A DNA stretch of 64,000 nucleotides from the NCBI RefSeq assembly GCF_005796185.1, contig NZ_VAHM01000018.1:1-64000 (forward strand), in the 5' to 3' direction. The DNA comes from Pseudarthrobacter sp. NamB4 (GTDB lineage: Bacteria; Actinomycetota; Actinomycetes; Actinomycetales; Micrococcaceae). The notes beneath the pieces are model-generated. The model saw only the letters and a list, made by a program, of their open reading frames with translations, was not told where the DNA came from and ran no database searches. The position numbers were made by a program, and so were the translations under genes. This document shows, in pieces, positions 52,810 to 60,650 of this stretch (the stretch's first letter is position 1; each line of letters opens with the position of its first letter).

Positions 52810-54222
52810 ATGCTTCCTATGAACAGCGCCAGCGCTCCCGGGGCAACGCAGCCGTCCTCGGAGCTCGAATCCGGGAATCAGGCAACCAGCAAGGGGCGGG
52901 TCCTGGCATGGGCTTCCTGGGACTGGGGCTCGGCTGCCTTCAATGCGGTGATGACGACGTTCGTCTTTACCGTGTACCTCACTTCGAACGCTTTCGGCGC
53001 CGAGGACCAGGCATCGGCAGTCCTCGGCGGCGCCTTGGCTGTTGCCGGCCTTGCCATCGCGCTCCTGGCACCGGTTACGGGTCAGCGCTCGGATGCCGGC
53101 GGCAGGCGAAAGCTGTGGCTGGGAGTCAACACGGCAGCTGTCGCCCTCCTGACGGCACTGTGCTTCTTCGTGTTCCCGCGGCCGGAATTCCTGCTGCTGG
53201 GCGTGTCCCTCATTGCGCTGGGCAACGTGTTCTTCGAATTCGCGGGCGTCAACTACAACGCCATGCTGGCCCAGGTCTCCACGCCGCGGAACATCGGCAA
53301 AGTCAGCGGGTTCGGCTGGGGCGCCGGCTACCTGGGGGGCATCGTTGCCCTGCTGATCGTCCTGCAGCTGTTCGTCCAGCCCAGCATCGAATGGTTCGGC
53401 GCCTCCACAGAGGACAGCCTGAACATCCGGCTGGTGGCCGTGTTCTCAGCCCTGTGGTTTTTCATCTTCGCCCTGCCGGTGCTGTTTGCCGTCCCGGAAC
53501 TTCCCAAGGCACCGCAGGCCAAGCGGCTCGGGATCCTGGCCAGCTACGGGCTGCTGGTCCGGCGGATCAAGGCGATTTACGCCACCAGCCCGCACACCAT
53601 CTATTTCCTGCTGGCGAGCGCCGTCTTCCGGGACGGGCTGGCGGCTGTTTTCACGTTCGGCGGAATCATCGCTGCAGGAACCTTCGGGTTTGAGCTGTCC
53701 CAGGTCATCTTCTTCGCCATCTTCGGAAACGTGGTGGCCGCGGTGGGGGCGGTCATCGGCGGCTTCCTGGACGACCGGATCGGCCCCAAGCGGGTGATCA
53801 TCGGTTCGCTGGTGGGCCTGCTGATCGCCGGCACGGTCATCCTGGTCCTCGGCAACGGCGACTACGTCTTCCTGGGCATGGCCTGGCCGGGCAGTACCAC
53901 GTTCTGGGTCTTCGGACTGTTCCTTTGCCTCTTCGTAGGCCCGGCACAGTCATCGTCCCGGGCGTACCTGGCACGGCTCGCGCCGCACGGCGAGTCAGGA
54001 GAACTGTTCGGCCTGTACGCCACCACCGGCCGCGCAGTCAGCTTCCTGGCACCGGCCCTCTTTACCCTCAGCATCACCCTGGCCACGCCCTTCGTGGCAC
54101 CCGGTGAAGCACAGCGCTGGGGCATCCTGGGCATCATGGTGGTCCTCCTCGCCGGCCTGCTGGTCCTGCTGCCGGTGAAATCGCCTGGCCAGGCTCCCAT
54201 TGCGGTGGTTCCCGCGGCTTGA
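52810..54222 (+). CDS. MFS transporter, UMF1/Atg22-like
   Basis: A 470-residue, 12-span protein. The N-terminal RVLAWASWDWGSAAFNAVMTTFVFTVYL is the hallmark of the UMF1/Atg22-like group, whose members are thought to export amino acids or related solutes. GGFLDDRIGPKRVIIG is the MFS motif-A-like loop. Start is uncertain between ATGs at 52810 and 52819, neither with a strong ribosome site; upstream codons without ATG look noncoding. Divergent from the Mrp operon. Confidence 0.85.
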   Translation: MLPMNSASAPGATQPSSELESGNQATSKGRVLAWASWDWGSAAFNAVMTTFVFTVYLTSNAFGAEDQASAVLGGALAVAGLAIALLAPVTGQRSDAGGRRKLWLGVNTAAVALLTALCFFVFPRPEFLLLGVSLIALGNVFFEFAGVNYNAMLAQVSTPRNIGKVSGFGWGAGYLGGIVALLIVLQLFVQPSIEWFGASTEDSLNIRLVAVFSALWFFIFALPVLFAVPELPKAPQAKRLGILASYGLLVRRIKAIYATSPHTIYFLLASAVFRDGLAAVFTFGGIIAAGTFGFELSQVIFFAIFGNVVAAVGAVIGGFLDDRIGPKRVIIGSLVGLLIAGTVILVLGNGDYVFLGMAWPGSTTFWVFGLFLCLFVGPAQSSSRAYLARLAPHGESGELFGLYATTGRAVSFLAPALFTLSITLATPFVAPGEAQRWGILGIMVVLLAGLLVLLPVKSPGQAPIAVVPAA

Positions 54223-54281
54223 GCGGCCGCAGGCTTTTGGGGTTGAAACGCTTTTTCATGCGGCGGGTTTCCTCTACCCCC

Positions 54282-54310
54282 TTGACCGCCTTTTGTTATC
54301 GATCACATAA
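54282..54310 (+). promoter_or_regulatory. Promoter of the Gfo/Idh operon
   Basis: TTGACC (54282-54287), a 17-base spacer and CATAAT (54305-54310), a good primary-sigma promoter. Confidence 0.65.
54294..54307. promoter_or_regulatory. LacI-type operator in the spacer of the Gfo/Idh promoter
   Basis: TGTTATCGATCACA is a near-perfect dyad with a central CG, the usual LacI-family layout. It sits between the -35 and -10, an ideal position for repression by the LacI-type protein encoded at the end of the operon. Confidence 0.6.
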
Positions 54311-54368
54311 TGGAGCAGTCAGAGAATGAATCCTTTCAAAAAGTCTCAACGATGAGGAGTACCAACCC

Positions 54369-55469
54369 ATGGGCCAGTCCTTGAAACGTCCCCGCGCGGG
54401 GATTATCGGCACGGGCGGCATAGCCCATGCTCATGCAGAGGCACTGAAGCTTGCAGGGGCGGAACTGGTGGTTGCCGTGGATATCGACCTCGGCCGGGCC
54501 GCCGCGTTCGCCGGGAAAACGGGATTCGCCGGCACCGCTCCCAGCCTGGCCGCAGCCGCCGAAGCGGGACTGGACCTGGTCGCTGTCTGCACGCCGCCGT
54601 CGTCGCATGCCCCGCTGGCCCTGGAAGCACTCGCACTCGGCCTGAACGTGGTGCTGGAGAAGCCACCGGCGCTGTCACTGCGGCAGCTGCAGGAGCTCCA
54701 GGAAGCCGAGCGCACCACCGGGAAACGCGTCAGCTGCATTTTCCAGCACCGCTTCGGCACGGGTGCAGGCAAGCTGGCGGAGCTGCAGAAGTCCGGGGCC
54801 CTGGGCAATCCGCTGACGGGCTTCTGCAATACGCTGTGGTTCCGGAACCAGGAGTATTTTGACGTACCGTGGCGCGGCCAGTGGGACATCGAAGGCGGCG
54901 GACCCACCATGGGGCACGGCATCCACCAGTTCGACCTCCTCCTCCATCTGTGGGGTCCGTGGCAGGAGGTGACGGCCTTCGCAGGGAGGCTCGCCCGCCG
55001 CACGGAAACGGAGGACGTCTCCACTGCGATCGTCCGGTTCGAATCCGGAGCCCTCAGCACCGTCATAAACTCCGTCATTTCGCCCCGGGAAACCTCCCAG
55101 CTCCGCTTCGACTACGAGCACGCCACCGTGGAACTGGAGCATCTCTACGGATATGACGGGTCACACTGGAGCTTCACCCCCGCGCCCGGCCAGGAGCACC
55201 TGGCGGACCTGTGGGCGGACGGCCGGGCGGACGCGCCCAGTGGCCACCCCGCACAGTACCAACGGATCATCGAGGCCGTCAGCTCCGGAACGGTGCCGCC
55301 GGTCACGCTGGCAGACGCCTACCCCACCATGGAACTCGCCGCCGCAATGTACGCCTCCGCCATCACAGGAAAAACCGTACGCCGCGGCGAAATCACCGAA
55401 GGAAACCCGTTCTTTGACCGTGCCGACGGCCGGCTGGAACCATGGAAACTGGAAACGAGCCACGCATGA
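54369..55469 (+). CDS. Gfo/Idh/MocA family oxidoreductase
   Basis: A 366-residue NAD(P)-dependent sugar or inositol dehydrogenase-like enzyme. Rossmann motif GIIGTGGIAHAHAEAL at the N-terminus, EKPPALSLRQL (the EKP motif) near 98, and the catalytic-face segment GGGPTMGHGIHQFDLLLHLWG near 178. GAGGAG lies about ten bases before the ATG. First gene of a four-gene operon under LacI control; its substrate is unknown but should be a plant-derived sugar or cyclitol. Confidence 0.92.
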   Translation: MGQSLKRPRAGIIGTGGIAHAHAEALKLAGAELVVAVDIDLGRAAAFAGKTGFAGTAPSLAAAAEAGLDLVAVCTPPSSHAPLALEALALGLNVVLEKPPALSLRQLQELQEAERTTGKRVSCIFQHRFGTGAGKLAELQKSGALGNPLTGFCNTLWFRNQEYFDVPWRGQWDIEGGGPTMGHGIHQFDLLLHLWGPWQEVTAFAGRLARRTETEDVSTAIVRFESGALSTVINSVISPRETSQLRFDYEHATVELEHLYGYDGSHWSFTPAPGQEHLADLWADGRADAPSGHPAQYQRIIEAVSSGTVPPVTLADAYPTMELAAAMYASAITGKTVRRGEITEGNPFFDRADGRLEPWKLETSHA

Positions 55470-56437
55470 GCGCCACCCCCGGAACAACTGCTGCCGAAGC
55501 CCCCGCAAACCAGCTCACCTGGACGGACGATGGAGCCGCCGTCGTGATTTTCCTTGACGGCGTGGACGTACTCACCTACACCTACGCTGCCGACGATCCC
55601 CAGGAGGAATCGCCCAGGCCGTATTTCCACCCCGTCCGCACCAGGTCCGGCGATCTGGTCAGCGCCTATCGCCCGCACGACCATGTGTGGCATAAGGGCA
55701 TCGCCTGGTCCCTGCCGCACCTGGGTGCGGACAACTTCTGGGGCGGCCCCAGCTACCGGCGCGGCCAGGGCTACCAGTGGCTGCCAAACAACGGCGCCAT
55801 GCGGCACCGCGAGATCATTGAGGCAACGCACGACGGCGGCGCGTTCGCTTTTGCCCACACGCTGCGGTGGATCACCCACCAGGGGTCGCTCGTGGTCGAG
55901 GAGGAGCGGTCCTTCCAGGTTGTGCCGGGGACGGACGGCAGCTACACCCTAGTCTTTGCGACTGAGATGACCAACGTCTCCGGCGAAGAAATCCATATTG
56001 GCTCCCCCACCACCGAGGGGCGGGACAATGCCGGATACGGGGGGCTGTTCTGGCGCGGGCCGCGGTCCTTCGCCGGCGGGACCATCATCGGGCCCGGCGG
56101 CGCTGCGGGCGAGGAACTCCGCGGCCAGCGGGCGCCATGGCTGTCCTTCGTGGGGCAGCATGACGAAAACTGCCGTTTCTCCACCGTGGTCATGGTGGAC
56201 GATCCGGGGAGTGCCCACCCGGAACCCGAGTGGTTCGCCCGCTCCGATCCGTTTGCCTGCATGGGCCCTGCTCCCTTCTTCAGCCAGGAAGTCCTGTTCC
56301 CGGCAGGATCAACCCTGCGCTTCCGCCACGCCGTGGTCGTTGCCGACGGGCAGTCCGACGCAGCGCGGGCTGAAGCCCTGGCCACAGCCGCCCGTGAAGT
56401 ACTGGCCGGCACAGCAGGGCGGCGGGCAAACAGGTGA
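55466..56437 (+). CDS. DUF6807 (PmoA-like) family protein
   Basis: A 323-residue protein with HPVRTRSGDLVSAYRPHDHVWHKGIAWSLPHLG-type core typical of the family named after a methane-oxygenase annotation; it is not a methane monooxygenase. PTTEGRDNAGYGGLFWRGPRSF and WFARSDPFACMGPAPFFSQEV follow. It appears in sugar-catabolic operons next to Gfo/Idh enzymes, so a lyase or isomerase role is possible. ATG overlaps the upstream stop (ATGA). Confidence 0.85.
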   Translation: MSATPGTTAAEAPANQLTWTDDGAAVVIFLDGVDVLTYTYAADDPQEESPRPYFHPVRTRSGDLVSAYRPHDHVWHKGIAWSLPHLGADNFWGGPSYRRGQGYQWLPNNGAMRHREIIEATHDGGAFAFAHTLRWITHQGSLVVEEERSFQVVPGTDGSYTLVFATEMTNVSGEEIHIGSPTTEGRDNAGYGGLFWRGPRSFAGGTIIGPGGAAGEELRGQRAPWLSFVGQHDENCRFSTVVMVDDPGSAHPEPEWFARSDPFACMGPAPFFSQEVLFPAGSTLRFRHAVVVADGQSDAARAEALATAAREVLAGTAGRRANR

Positions 56438-57168
56438 ACCGCACTGCCTCAGTTCCAGGTTTTCCGGGCGGCACTGCTGTCAGCGGACTGCGGGTCTACG
56501 ACTGGGAGTCCGACGACGGGCTGTGCGGGGGTTCGCCGCACCTGCACACGGTGTCTTCCGAGGCCTACCTGGTCACGGCCGGCAGGGGCGAGGTGCACAC
56601 CCTTTCCATGGCAGGCGCCGAGGAACACAGCCTGGCGGCCGGAGCCCTGCTCTGGTTCAGCCCCGGCACCGTTCACCGACTGGTGAACACGGAGGCCCTG
56701 GCCCTGACCGTCATCATGTCCAACGCTGGGCTGCCCGAGGCCGGAGACGCGGTCCTGACATTTCCCCGCCACATCCTGCAGGACCCGGACCTGTACGCGG
56801 AGCATGCTGTCCTGCCACGCGATGTGGAGGAGCCCGCTGTGTCCGCGGCCGCCCGCCGTCGGCGTGACCTTGCCCTGGAGGGATACTCCGAACTGCATAC
56901 GTCAGTGCTCCGGAATGGCCCTGGTGCCCTGACGGAGTTCCACCACGTCGCGGCCCGTCTGGTCCGGCCCCGCGTGGAACGCTGGAAGGAACTGTGGGAA
57001 GCGAACGTCCTGGCCCAGGTCAAGGCGACCGGGCAGGCACTGGAGGAGCTGGCCGAGGGATCAGCTGCATCCTTGGCGGGCGCAGCCGTTGCACGCGGCG
57101 GCCGGCGGACCGGCGAGGGGTACGGAATGTGCGGCCGCCTCACCACCTGGGAGGACGCGCGGCTGTGA
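56434..57168 (+). CDS. Cupin-domain protein
   Basis: A 244-residue protein. A cupin barrel spans about residues 20-95 with metal-ligand candidates in GSPHLHTVSSEAYLVTAGRGEV and WFSPGTVHRL. The C-terminal 120 residues are mainly helical and unassigned. GTG start overlaps the DUF6807 stop. It probably acts on the same sugar-derived compound. Confidence 0.78.
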   Translation: MNRTASVPGFPGGTAVSGLRVYDWESDDGLCGGSPHLHTVSSEAYLVTAGRGEVHTLSMAGAEEHSLAAGALLWFSPGTVHRLVNTEALALTVIMSNAGLPEAGDAVLTFPRHILQDPDLYAEHAVLPRDVEEPAVSAAARRRRDLALEGYSELHTSVLRNGPGALTEFHHVAARLVRPRVERWKELWEANVLAQVKATGQALEELAEGSAASLAGAAVARGGRRTGEGYGMCGRLTTWEDARL

Positions 57169-58220
57169 AACCCCCGCCCGCCGGCGCCGGGCCGGGCCGA
57201 GCAGCCACAATTTACGAAGTCGCCCGGCTCGCGGGGGTCTCGCACCAGACAGTCTCCCGGTACATGGCTGACCCTTCCAAGCTGAAGGCTGCGACGTCAG
57301 AGAAGGTCGAGCGGGCCATGGCGGAACTGAACTACACGCCCAACCTCACGGCCAGATCACTGCGGACCAGGTCCACCTACCGCCTCCTTGCCCTGGTGCC
57401 GGGTGCCTCACCCTACTTTCCGTCCAGGATGCTGACCGGGGCCGCCGCAGCCGCGCAGGACGCAGGGTACCACCTGGACGTCGTCGCCCTTGAGGGCAGC
57501 GGACCGGACAGGACGGAACGGCTCCGCAGAATTCTCGACGGCGGTCCTTTTGCAGGAGCGCTCTCCTTCGTTCCCCTTGCCGGAACCGATCTCCTGCAGG
57601 CGCAGGAACGGATCCCGGTAGTGGTTGCAGGGGAATATGACGACCAGATGCGCGGCCAGGGCAGGATGTCGGACGGTTCCGCGGCAGGGTCCATCGTGGC
57701 GCACCTGGCCGCCCTGGGACACCGGCGGATCGCCCACATCGCCGGCCCCCAGGAATGGCCGGCAGCGAGGAACCGCCTGCGGGTCTATCGGCAGGCGGTT
57801 CAGGAGGCCGGGCTGGAGGACGGCGGGGTGGCTGAAGCGGAATGGAACGCAGCTTCCGGCTACGCGGCGGCGCAAACCCTCGTGGCTGACCGCTCCATTA
57901 CCGCCATATTCGCCGCCAATGACCAGCTGGCCGTCGGGGCTATCCGTGCCCTCCACGAAGAAGGCCGCAGGGTCCCTGACGACGTGAGCGTGGTGGGATG
58001 GGACGACCATCCGGAGTCTGCTTTTTTGGTCCCCTCGCTGACCACCGTTCACATGGATCTCGAGGCCCAGGGAAGCCATGCCATGAAGCAGCTGCTCGCG
58101 GCGCTGAAGCCCGGCAGAACCCCTCCGCCGGAACCTGGAACCGCGGGCATGCGGCTGGTCCTGCGGGAATCGTCCGGCCCGGCCCCAAGGGCCCCGGGGC
58201 AGACTAGTCTGGAAGCATGA
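57165..58220 (+). CDS. LacI-family regulator of the Gfo/Idh operon
   Basis: A 351-residue repressor with HTH TIYEVARLAGVSHQTVSRYM near residues 15-35 and a sugar-binding domain (about 75-335) containing HRRIAHIAGP and FAANDQLAVGAIRALHEEG. Unlike most LacI genes it lies at the 3' end of the operon it likely controls; GTG overlaps the cupin stop (GTGA). An operator is seen inside the operon promoter. Its own stop overlaps the ATG of the next gene. Confidence 0.92.
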   Translation: MKPPPAGAGPGRAATIYEVARLAGVSHQTVSRYMADPSKLKAATSEKVERAMAELNYTPNLTARSLRTRSTYRLLALVPGASPYFPSRMLTGAAAAAQDAGYHLDVVALEGSGPDRTERLRRILDGGPFAGALSFVPLAGTDLLQAQERIPVVVAGEYDDQMRGQGRMSDGSAAGSIVAHLAALGHRRIAHIAGPQEWPAARNRLRVYRQAVQEAGLEDGGVAEAEWNAASGYAAAQTLVADRSITAIFAANDQLAVGAIRALHEEGRRVPDDVSVVGWDDHPESAFLVPSLTTVHMDLEAQGSHAMKQLLAALKPGRTPPPEPGTAGMRLVLRESSGPAPRAPGQTSLEA

Positions 58221-58699
58221 ACGTGGATGAGACGAACCTTCCGGGCCTTGGCCGGCGGAAGGACTTTATGACGGCTTCGGGCCGCCGGATCGGCGTCGTG
58301 GAGCTGCGGGAGGGCCAGACGGAACTTATCGTGTCCACCTGGGATGATCCCGATACCTGCCAGGCTTCCATCCCGCTGACGGCGGAAGAGGCGGCAACGC
58401 TGGGCAACCTGCTGGGCGGACAGCACCTGGCCATGAAACTGTCGGAGGAGCACAAAGATGTTCCCGGCATCGTCACCCGGCAATTTTCCATCACGCCGGA
58501 CTCCCCGTTCCAGAACCAGCCCATGGGAAAGGCCTGCATCCGCACCCGCTGCGGCGTTTCCATCGTGGCGATCATGCGTGAAGGTGAGGTGCTGCCATCG
58601 CCGGGGCCCGACGTCGTCCTTCACACCGGTGATCTGCTGATAGCTGTCGGTACCCAGGAAGGTCTCGATACGGCGGCCGATATCCTTCGTAACGGATAA
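58217..58699 (+). CDS. TrkA-C-type regulatory subunit of a K+/H+ antiporter (KhtT-like)
   Basis: A 160-residue soluble protein. The C-terminal half (about 75-158) is a TrkA-C (RCK_C) domain: KACIRTRCGVSIVAIMREGEVLPSPGPDVVLHTGDLLIAVG. KhtT-like proteins bind nucleotides such as c-di-AMP and gate the partner antiporter. ATG overlaps the LacI stop by four bases; the antiporter gene follows after five bases. Confidence 0.88.
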   Translation: MNVDETNLPGLGRRKDFMTASGRRIGVVELREGQTELIVSTWDDPDTCQASIPLTAEEAATLGNLLGGQHLAMKLSEEHKDVPGIVTRQFSITPDSPFQNQPMGKACIRTRCGVSIVAIMREGEVLPSPGPDVVLHTGDLLIAVGTQEGLDTAADILRNG

Positions 58700-58704
58700 G
58701 CGCA

Positions 58705-59886
58705 ATGGACCCGTTGGCCCTGACCCTCATTGAACTGGGGGCCGTTGTGTTCTGCCTCGGCCTGTTGGCCAGGCTGGCCGGACGGATCGGAATGTCGCCA
58801 ATCCCGCTGTACCTTCTCGGCGGGCTCGCCTTTGGGGCCGGCGGGATTATCAAGCTCGAGGGTATGCACGAGTTTGCGCATCTTTCCGGGGAAATCGGCG
58901 TTATCCTGCTGCTGCTTATGCTCGGTTTGGAATATACGGCCGCAGAGCTCTTCACCGGATTGAGGAGATCCTGGCAGGCCGGCGTGCTTGACCTGGTCCT
59001 TAACTTCCTGCCGGGCGCGGCTCTTGCCTACCTGCTGGGCTGGGGCGGGGTAGGAGCCATGGTGCTGGGCGGGGTCACCTACATCTCCTCGTCAGGAATC
59101 GCAGCAAAGGTCATCACGGACCTGGGCCGCATCGGCAACCGGGAAACCCCGGTGGTGCTGTCCATCCTGGTTTTTGAGGACCTGGCCATGGCCGTCTATC
59201 TTCCGGTCCTCACCACCATCCTTGCCGGGGTCAGCTTCCTCGGCGGCCTTACCACCGTCGGCATCGCGCTGGCCGTCGTCAGCCTGGTGCTGATGGTGGC
59301 ACTGCGCCACGGGCACCAGGTGTCCAAGGCTGTCCATAGCGAAAACTCCGAAGTGTTCCTGCTGAACCTGCTGGGTGCCGCGCTGCTGGTGGCCGGCCTG
59401 GCCTCAGCCATGCAGGTTTCCGCGGCAGTGGGCGCCTTCATGCTCGGGATCGCAATCTCAGGCGCGACGGCACACAACGCCACCCGCATCCTTGAACCGC
59501 TGCGCGACCTCTTCGCCGCCATCTTCTTTGTGGCGTTCGGGCTCAATACCGATCCCTCATCCATTCCTCCGGTGCTCGGCTGGGCCCTGGTGCTGGCGGT
59601 CATCACCGCCGCCACCAAGATGGCCACCGGGATCTGGGCAGCGAAACGCGTGGGCATTGCCAGGCCGGGCCGGTTCCGTGCGGGGGCTACTTTGATTGCC
59701 CGCGGCGAGTTCTCGATCGTGATCGCCGGGCTGGCAGTGGCGTCCGGAGCGATACCCGGCGAACTCGCTGCCCTTGCCACCGCCTATGTGCTGCTCCTGG
59801 CCGTCACAGGCCCGCTCGCGGCACGCTATGCGGAGCCGCTGGCCAAGGCCGTGCTGCCGGCTCCGAAGGTGGCTGCGAAGGCCTGA
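58705..59886 (+). CDS. CPA2-family cation:proton antiporter (KhtU/KefB-like)
   Basis: A 393-residue membrane protein with about 12 spans. The core helix motifs MLGLEYTAAELFTGLRRSW, SSSGIAAKVITDLGRIGNRETP and VLSILVFEDLAMAVYLPVL (with the acidic pair) identify CPA2. With the TrkA-C partner it should extrude K+ in exchange for H+ under alkaline or osmotic stress. Confidence 0.92.
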   Translation: MDPLALTLIELGAVVFCLGLLARLAGRIGMSPIPLYLLGGLAFGAGGIIKLEGMHEFAHLSGEIGVILLLLMLGLEYTAAELFTGLRRSWQAGVLDLVLNFLPGAALAYLLGWGGVGAMVLGGVTYISSSGIAAKVITDLGRIGNRETPVVLSILVFEDLAMAVYLPVLTTILAGVSFLGGLTTVGIALAVVSLVLMVALRHGHQVSKAVHSENSEVFLLNLLGAALLVAGLASAMQVSAAVGAFMLGIAISGATAHNATRILEPLRDLFAAIFFVAFGLNTDPSSIPPVLGWALVLAVITAATKMATGIWAAKRVGIARPGRFRAGATLIARGEFSIVIAGLAVASGAIPGELAALATAYVLLLAVTGPLAARYAEPLAKAVLPAPKVAAKA

Positions 59887-59946
59887 CCACGCAGGGGCGC
59901 TTCGGCTGTCCGCTGCCCGTTCGCCGACTGCGGAAGTCCTCCGGGG

Positions 59947-60522
59947 TCAGATACCTGTGCGGTGGAAGTTCAGGTGGCTGCGGCTGGCGGTAGGCCCGCG
60001 CTGGCCCTGGTACCGGTTGCCGTATTCGCCTGAGCCGTAGGGGTACTCCGCAGACGAGGAAAGCCGGAAGAAGCACAGCTGGCCGATCTTCATGCCGGGC
60101 CACAGCTTGATGGGCAGCGTGGCCATGTTGGACAGCTCCAGTGTGACGTGGCCTGAGAAGCCGGGGTCAATGAACCCGGCAGTGGAGTGGGTCAGCAGTC
60201 CCAGCCTTCCCAGGGACGACTTCCCCTCCAGGCGGGCTGCGATGTCATCAGGCAGCGTGACGGTTTCAAAGGTGGAACCGAGGACAAACTCGCCCGGATG
60301 CAGGATGAAGGGCTCATCCTGCTCCACTTCAACGAGGCGGGTCAGCTCCGGCTGCTCCTCTGCCGGATCAATGTGTGCGTACTTGTGGTTGTCGAACAGG
60401 CGGAAAAACTTGTCGATCCGGACATCCACCGACGACGGCTGGACCATCGCGGGATCGTACGGCTCGAGCACGATCCGCTGGGAGTCTATTTCGGAACGAA
60501 TATCGCGGTCAGAGATCAGCAC
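59947..60522 (-). CDS. dcd: dCTP deaminase
   Basis: A 191-residue trimeric enzyme that converts dCTP to dUTP (or, in bifunctional actinobacterial forms, to dUMP). [16 protein letters not shown] at the N-terminus, [27 protein letters not shown] with the catalytic Glu, and [18 protein letters not shown] at the C-terminus are all present; the last resembles the mycobacterial bifunctional enzyme. GTG start at 60522. A perfect DnaA-box sequence is 22 bases upstream. Confidence 0.96.
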   Translation of the reverse strand: MLISDRDIRSEIDSQRIVLEPYDPAMVQPSSVDVRIDKFFRLFDNHKYAHIDPAEEQPELTRLVEVEQDEPFILHPGEFVLGSTFETVTLPDDIAARLEGKSSLGRLGLLTHSTAGFIDPGFSGHVTLELSNMATLPIKLWPGMKIGQLCFFRLSSSAEYPYGSGEYGNRYQGQRGPTASRSHLNFHRTGI

Positions 60523-60543
60523 CGTCCCAAATTACCGTATCGG

Positions 60544-60552
60544 TTATCCACA
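60544..60552 (+). promoter_or_regulatory. DnaA box TTATCCACA upstream of dcd
   Basis: A perfect match to the DnaA consensus, 22 bases before the dcd start and about 100 bases before the CAP-domain gene. No other match lies nearby, so it is not an origin; DnaA control of dcd is possible. Confidence 0.4.
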
Positions 60553-60650
60553 GCCGCATTCTTTCGTTGTTGCTGGTGCCCAGTGGGGCTAGTGTTGCTT
60601 CAGTGATTCAGGCGCCGGATGGTCTCCCGGATGGCCCAACAGAGCTGGGG

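Noticed and set aside
60544..60552. Replication origin suggested by the DnaA box
   Set aside because: Only one box, no A/T-rich unwinding region and no dnaA, dnaN or gyr genes nearby.
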